DNA of 9,708 bases from Chlamydiota bacterium (GTDB lineage: Bacteria; Chlamydiota; Chlamydiia; Chlamydiales; SM23-39). Positions 6,811 to 9,708 of the stretch are shown piece after piece; position 1 is the stretch's first letter, and each line of letters begins with the position of its first letter. The notes under the pieces are model-generated. The model was given only the letters and a program-made list of their open reading frames with translations. It did not search any database and was not told the DNA's origin. The position numbers and the translations under genes are program-made. Location of the stretch: assembly GCA_021772165.1 (NCBI GenBank), contig JAJFMM010000092.1, positions 1 to 9,708 on the forward strand, given 5' to 3'.

Positions 6811-6959
6811 ACAATCTAATAGCGACGATAATTGCGACACCCTAGCAACTAACAGATACACAAAAACAAGCATACCGAAAACAACTTTCTAAAAACTAAT
6901 TCAACAATTGGATTTCTTTTCTTGAAAAATGAAGGGATTGGGAAGCAAAAATCTAAAAA

Positions 6960-6974
6960 GTGTAACGGTTACAC
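6960..6974. repeat. 15-bp palindrome beside the glycosyltransferase terminator
   Basis: GTGTAAC (6960-6966), one central base, and GTTACAC (6968-6974) form a perfect palindrome. On the minus strand it comes just after the main terminator and is followed by TTTTTAGATTTTTGC. It could be a weak backup terminator (5-bp stem, 5-base loop, U-rich tail) or an operator-like site. Confidence 0.5.
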
Positions 6975-7007
6975 AAAACGAAGCCGACCGCGCACAGTCG
7001 GCTTCGT
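6975..7007 (-). terminator. Intrinsic terminator of the glycosyltransferase unit
   Basis: On the minus strand ACGAAGCCGAC, an 8-base loop and GTCGGCTTCGT form a perfect 11-bp GC-rich stem (6978-7007) followed by TTT (6975-6977) after the last stem T. It starts 7 bases after the stop codon. This is the clearest terminator in the window. Confidence 0.88.
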
Positions 7008-7014
7008 CTATATA

Positions 7015-8151
7015 TTAAAGAAGACCTGTTCGGAGCGGCTGACTCGGTTGCTTCAGAAACTCCGCCTGGAGGCTGCTCATCCAATAGTCGAGCTTATGAC
7101 TTTCTCGCACTCCTTCAGGAAGCGAGGGCTCGGCCAGCAGCTCTTGCAGCAGCTCGAAGGCTTCTTGTCGATAGCCCAGTCGAAGGGAACAGGTGAAGAG
7201 CTGCAAAGGAATTCCCCAATCCCAAACCCAGGTTTCTACGAAGAGATTGTCTGCTGAATGGGGGATGGTACGCGCCAGTTTAAGAATTGCATAGCCCGTA
7301 AGGAAGCTGTTTGTCTCTGTGTAGTAGCGGCCCATCTCATAGATCGCCTCGGCTCGAGACGGGCGATAGAGGTGCGCTCTCGAGAAGCTGTCTAAGAAGA
7401 GATCCGGGGACTCTCCCGAGTTCATTTGTCCCAGCCCAATGTAGAGCAGGGCGTAGTAGACCTCAATAGGATCGCCTCCCTGCATCACTCTTTTTTTGAA
7501 CCAGGGGATCGCATTCGAATAGTCGCGGATCGACCAGTAGGTTCTCGCTAGGTAGTATGTACTACGAGAATCTGTAGGGTCTTCGAGGGCTGCTTTCTTC
7601 AGGACTTCGATATCCTTTTCACATTTATCAGGATCCTTCGAGCGATTGCCATCATTGACGTAATCGCAAAAAAGCCCGGTCAATAGCACCTGCGTTTTAT
7701 TCGTGGGGCAGGCCAGGAATTCGTGCAGAACGCCATTCCATGTAAAATCTAAATTGTTTCGAATGAGTAGGTAGACGTGGTGTTCGCGAAACGTAGATTC
7801 TGAGCCTTCCTTTTGGATGATCGAATACATATCTGCTTCCAAGGGTGGCAGCTCAAAGTCTTCGTCAAAAACAAGGCGATCGTCGGCGTCGATGAAGAGG
7901 AGGTAGTCTTCTTTTCCTCGTGCCAGTTTCATCGCTTCGTCACGATTGTGTCCAAAATTTACCCAAGCTCTTTCATGCAGTTCGCCCGGGATATCTTTTA
8001 GGTGCTTGCGGATGATTTTCTGTGTGCCATCGGTCGAGCCTGTGTCAACGATGACCCAGTAATCGATTAGGTGTTTGACGGAATCGAGGCATCTTACGAT
8101 CACCTCTTTTTCGTCTTTCACGATCATGTTAAGACAGATTGTTTTTTTCAT
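7015..8151 (-). CDS. Family 2 glycosyltransferase with TPR-like C-terminal half
   Basis: 378 aa. The N-terminal GT-A domain (about 1-140) shows NMIVKDE (8-14), VDTGSTDGT (35-43), NFGHNRDEA (65-73) and the metal/nucleotide-sugar site FIDADD (86-91); WNGVLHEFL is the usual acceptor-side motif. The second half is helical and TPR-like, e.g. YYLARTYWSIRDYSNAIPWF. Known: GT2-TPR proteins transfer sugars from nucleotide-sugar donors to glycans or proteins. No signal peptide or membrane segment is visible, so it is probably cytoplasmic. It follows two RHH genes after 50 bp and ends at a strong terminator. No good ribosome site precedes the ATG; the nearest GGGG lies inside a hairpin, so translation may depend on upstream ribosomes or on that hairpin. 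Substrate unknown; the adjacent Asn/Thr-rich fibre proteins are a possible acceptor by position only. Confidence 0.93.
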   Translation of the reverse strand: MKKTICLNMIVKDEKEVIVRCLDSVKHLIDYWVIVDTGSTDGTQKIIRKHLKDIPGELHERAWVNFGHNRDEAMKLARGKEDYLLFIDADDRLVFDEDFELPPLEADMYSIIQKEGSESTFREHHVYLLIRNNLDFTWNGVLHEFLACPTNKTQVLLTGLFCDYVNDGNRSKDPDKCEKDIEVLKKAALEDPTDSRSTYYLARTYWSIRDYSNAIPWFKKRVMQGGDPIEVYYALLYIGLGQMNSGESPDLFLDSFSRAHLYRPSRAEAIYEMGRYYTETNSFLTGYAILKLARTIPHSADNLFVETWVWDWGIPLQLFTCSLRLGYRQEAFELLQELLAEPSLPEGVRESHKLDYWMSSLQAEFLKQPSQPLRTGLL

Positions 8152-8162
8152 TTTATTACTAT

Positions 8163-8188
8163 CGCATCCCCTGGTCAGTGGGGATGCG
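8163..8188 (-). promoter_or_regulatory. Hairpin between the second RHH gene and the glycosyltransferase
   Basis: CGCATCCCC (8163-8171) and GGGGATGCG (8180-8188) make a perfect 9-bp stem with an 8-base loop, 13 bases after the RHH stop and 11 bases before the glycosyltransferase ATG. There is no U tract on either strand, so it is not a standard terminator. It holds the only purine-rich stretch that could bind the ribosome, so it could lower translation of the enzyme or protect RNA ends. Confidence 0.55.
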
Positions 8189-8201
8189 CCCTTATCTATT
8201 G

Positions 8202-8372
8202 TTAGGAACCTTTTTTATTGCGTGTTCCGTTATCGCAAATTTTCTCTTGTATGCAGTCGATCACGAATTCTCTAATCGACACTCGATCCTTGGCTGCTCG
8301 TATTTTAATTTTTTTATGATCTTTAGGATCGATATCGATAGACATTCTCGTTAATTTATCTTTATCGCTCAT
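8202..8372 (-). CDS. Small ribbon-helix-helix DNA-binding protein, 56 aa
   Basis: I start at the ATG at 8370-8372, which has GGAG 6 bases upstream; the TTG at 8384 overlaps that ribosome site and is unlikely. The protein MSDKDKLTRMSIDI... fits the ribbon-helix-helix (Arc/MetJ/ParD-antitoxin type) fold: strand about 6-14 (KLTRMSIDI), helix A about 15-30 (PKDHKKIKIRAAKDRV), helix B about 31-45 (SIREFVIDCIQEKI), then a short basic tail NKKGS. Such proteins dimerise, insert the strand pair into DNA and often repress their own operon. It is a paralogue of the upstream gene (shared KL-R--ID-, DHKK-K, Q-K). No recognisable toxin gene follows; the next gene is a glycosyltransferase. Regulator or orphan antitoxin are both open. 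Confidence 0.8.
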   Translation of the reverse strand: MSDKDKLTRMSIDIDPKDHKKIKIRAAKDRVSIREFVIDCIQEKICDNGTRNKKGS

Positions 8373-8412
8373 TATACTCTCCAATATTACGATAGAATCT
8401 AGTTTATTAATA

Positions 8413-8652
8413 TTAAAGCAAACGTTCTGTTCTACGCGTATTGGTTCTCTTAGTGCTCTTGACGCTCTTTTTTGGTTCAGCTCCGATCAGTGTTGTCTTT
8501 GTCACCTTACTGAGCTTTTTCTGAACAAAATCTCCTACGCTAACGACGACTAGATCTTTCATTGTCATCCCAAGAAGGGAGGCAACGGTTTTGAGTTTCT
8601 TGTGATCTGCTACGGATAAATCTATTGCTACTCGTGCTAATTTATTTGTCAT
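8413..8652 (-). CDS. Ribbon-helix-helix DNA-binding protein with basic tail, 79 aa
   Basis: Two starts are possible. The ATG at 8650-8652 has AAGGTGG 5 bases upstream and gives MTNKLARVAIDL, which aligns with the start of the 56-aa paralogue; I prefer it. The ATG at 8680-8682, with GAGGGAG upstream, would add ten residues (MIHKMQKVAH) and is a real alternative. Predicted fold: strand KLARVAIDL, helix A SVADHKKLKTVASLLG, helix B MKDLVVVSVGDFVQKKL. A Lys/Arg/Thr-rich tail follows to RRTERLL and may add non-specific DNA contacts. It is first in the apparent RHH-RHH-glycosyltransferase unit, 40 bp before its paralogue. RHH proteins of this size occur as antitoxins and plasmid copy or partition regulators; which applies here cannot be told. 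Confidence 0.78.
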   Translation of the reverse strand: MTNKLARVAIDLSVADHKKLKTVASLLGMTMKDLVVVSVGDFVQKKLSKVTKTTLIGAEPKKSVKSTKRTNTRRTERLL

Positions 8653-8707
8653 ATGGGCCACCTTTTGCATTTTATGTATCATGGAGCGCTCCCTCTTTAT
8701 TTGATTA

Positions 8708-8737
8708 AATCTACTGCCACACCTCGAGGCTCATCAA
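8708..8737 (-). promoter_or_regulatory. Candidate promoter and operator of the RHH unit
   Basis: On the minus strand TTGATG (8732-8737), an 18-base spacer and TAGATT (8708-8713) match the sigma-70 boxes at 4 of 6 bases each. The spacer contains the perfect 8-bp palindrome CCTCGAGG (8722-8729), a plausible site for an autoregulating RHH dimer. The distance to the first ATG is about 26 bases. Confidence 0.4.
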
Positions 8738-8757
8738 GTGGGGCGACTCCAAACTTT

Positions 8758-8781
8758 AAAAAAAAAATTGCTTCATGGCAA
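8758..8781 (-). terminator. T10 run with a weak stem
   Basis: On the minus strand TTGC, a 6-base loop and GCAA (8768-8781) precede ten T (8767-8758). The stem is only 4 bp, so termination would be weak, but the run is the longest T tract in the window. It sits between the unrecognised right-hand gene and the RHH promoter. Confidence 0.3.
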
Positions 8782-8784
8782 GAG

Positions 8785-8831
8785 TTAAATTAGCAAAAAA
8801 GATACACGAGTGCCAAATCTTAATTTAGCAA
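8785..8831. repeat. Two 12-bp near-identical direct repeats, 35 bp apart
   Basis: TTAAATTAGCAA (8785-8796) and TTAATTTAGCAA (8820-8831) differ at one central base. A related GTGCTAAA follows at 8845-8852. They could be regulator sites or iteron-like repeats; AT-richness makes chance possible. Confidence 0.4.
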
Positions 8832-8849
8832 TCTTATGGGCAAAGTGCT

Positions 8850-8897
8850 AAACCGACCCGAGCGCTGCCCCGCAAGGGGCGCTCGAGGTTGGGTTTT
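8850..8897. terminator. Large GC-rich hairpin after the right-hand gene
   Basis: AAACC...GAGCGC...CCCC (8850-8871) pairs with GGGG...GCGCTC...GGTTT (8876-8897) around a 4-base loop, with a few bulges: about 18 paired bases. The ends finish in T3 on the minus strand and T4 on the plus strand. It lies about 85 bases after the stop at 8982, so it may be the terminator of that gene; no plus-strand gene needs one. Confidence 0.5.
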
Positions 8898-8902
8898 AAA
8901 GT

Positions 8903-8920
8903 ACCGTTTCCGTTACCGTT
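8903..8920. repeat. Three tandem hexamers WCCGTT
   Basis: ACCGTT, TCCGTT, ACCGTT stand head to tail. They lie in the roughly 330-bp gene-free stretch between 8653 and 8981, together with the hairpin, the 12-bp repeats and the T10 run. Short and possibly chance. Confidence 0.35.
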
Positions 8921-8981
8921 CGAAATGTAAATATGTATGTAGCTCATTATTAGCATCTTTAGTCTCGTTAAGGCAGGGATG

Positions 8982-9708
8982 TCAGGCTAGAGAGCTAGGG
9001 GTGTTGTGCTTAGCAGACAGGGATACATGTCTTTTTCGAACGGAGAGTCTTCCTTGTCTTTGTCTCTCGTTTCGAAGCTCTCCTTGGGCGCGAAGAAACT
9101 GGTTTTCTTTACAAAACTTTTCTCCCAAAACGTAGCGATTGGTTGCAATCTGCATTAGAAATGTTCCTTCGTTTTGTCTCCAGTTGGCAAGGGCTTGCTT
9201 AAAAACTGATTCGGGTAGTGCTGTCTGTCTAAAAAAATCGGCCCAGCGATCCGCTGTTATTTCGATGGAGCCTTCCAAGGCCATTTCGATGGAGCGGTTG
9301 GTGAACTCTTCCAGGATCAGCATTTGCAATAGAGATTGTCCTGCTTGGTACTGTGGCGCTGAAACGAAGCTGGGGAATTCTGGGAGGGGTACAAGGAGTT
9401 TTCCTTGTCGGGTGGTCTGGAAGGTGTAGTAGGGCATCAATTGTTCGCTGAGGACGATCTCTAGGCCATCCTCGCGTTTGGTGGAGCGGGAGCGATACTT
9501 TCCCAATCCGATTAGGCTGCCTTTGCTGCCGTCGTCGAATGCGAAGTCCATGTGTGCTTGTGCGTGGAGGAGTGCTTTGAGAATCGAGGGGGCTTCTTTG
9601 AATTTGCAGCCTAGCTGCTCTGCGAGTTCGGTTTCTCCTCCTTCAAAGCGTAGGATGCGCGGCTCTTCTTTGCCTTGGATCCAGTTTTCGTATCCTTTTT
9701 TGCATTCG
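8982..9708 (-). CDS. Unrecognised protein, 5' end cut by right edge; possible replication/plasmid-type protein
   Basis: The ATG at 9549-9551 is not the true start: the frame stays open for 52 more codons to the right edge, giving a protein-like ECKKGYENWIQGKEEPRILR and then LRFEGGETELAEQLGCKF. At least 241 residues are visible. Features: a polar N-terminal part, SILKALLHAQAHMDF (helical), a beta-rich centre (GLEIVLSEQLMPYY, GKLLVPLPEF), helices ITADRWADFFRQTALPESVFKQAL, and a very basic C-terminus (LSVRKRHVSLSAK). No membrane segment or known catalytic motif is seen. The general order resembles chlamydial plasmid protein pGP2-D (RIRF..., a helix, then a strand-rich core) and suggests a winged-helix initiator-like protein, but this is a weak recollection, not an alignment. 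Its 3' spacer holds hairpins and repeats. Confidence 0.82.
   Translation of the reverse strand, partial: ECKKGYENWIQGKEEPRILRFEGGETELAEQLGCKFKEAPSILKALLHAQAHMDFAFDDGSKGSLIGLGKYRSRSTKREDGLEIVLSEQLMPYYTFQTTRQGKLLVPLPEFPSFVSAPQYQAGQSLLQMLILEEFTNRSIEMALEGSIEITADRWADFFRQTALPESVFKQALANWRQNEGTFLMQIATNRYVLGEKFCKENQFLRAQGELRNERQRQGRLSVRKRHVSLSAKHNTPSSLA

Noticed and set aside
6922..7257. Plus-strand frame crossing the glycosyltransferase terminator (also 9139-9429 and 8836-9135)
   Set aside because: They overlap well-supported minus-strand genes and hairpins, have no family features and read like antisense translations.
8141..8151. A7 run after the ATG of the glycosyltransferase as a phase-variation tract
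   Set aside because: Seven A from two Lys codons in an AT-rich context is common at bacterial gene starts and too short for a confident contingency call.
8202..8384. TTG start at 8384 for the small RHH gene
   Set aside because: The TTG overlaps the GGAG ribosome site of the ATG at 8372, and the ATG start aligns with the paralogous gene.
1..9708. Insertion sequence, integrase, tRNA or rRNA gene
   Set aside because: I looked for transposase-like frames, terminal inverted repeats with target duplications, and tRNA-like cloverleaf or CCA ends and saw none that I could support.

Overview
The window suggests a bacterium, most likely an amoeba- or host-associated member of the Chlamydiota (Parachlamydia/Simkania/Waddlia type). 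This is an inference from a multicopy family of repeat-rich secreted-type proteins, an unusual GT2-TPR glycosyltransferase, small ribbon-helix-helix regulators, moderate GC with AT-rich spacers, and classical Shine-Dalgarno sites. No marker gene fixes the taxon. Every gene I accept lies on the minus strand, so the biological order runs from right to left.

Right side (about 6960-9708): the 3' part of an unrecognised gene enters from the right edge (8982-9708, 5' end outside the window). A 330-bp spacer follows, with a strong hairpin, short repeats and a possible promoter. A compact unit comes next: two paralogous ribbon-helix-helix (RHH) proteins and a family 2 glycosyltransferase with a TPR-like C-terminal half. 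The unit ends in a clear intrinsic terminator.

Left side (1-6760): a tandem cluster of one gene family. It holds a broken remnant (about 6506-6759), three complete genes (3982-6321, 779 aa; 2363-3787, 474 aa; 708-2126, 472 aa) and a fifth member cut by the left edge (1-523). Each complete protein has the same plan: a Ser/Thr/Asn-rich N-terminus of about 24 residues with no signal peptide, 14 to 32 copies of a 17-residue repeat of the form NTAVGYQALxxNTTGxx (YadA-head-like beta-solenoid), a nearly invariant neck, and a divergent C-terminal beta-rich tip. Each complete gene has its own hairpin downstream, so they look monocistronic.

How the parts may work together: the cluster looks like a set of fibre or adhesin-like proteins that diversifies by changing repeat number, exchanging repeat cassettes between copies and varying the tip. 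The 708-2126 gene carries a run of ten G in its coding strand. A change of one base either way brings a stop within about 5 to 11 codons, so the gene is a strong candidate for on/off phase variation. The nearby glycosyltransferase could modify these Asn/Thr/Ser-rich repeats, but that link is inferred from position only.
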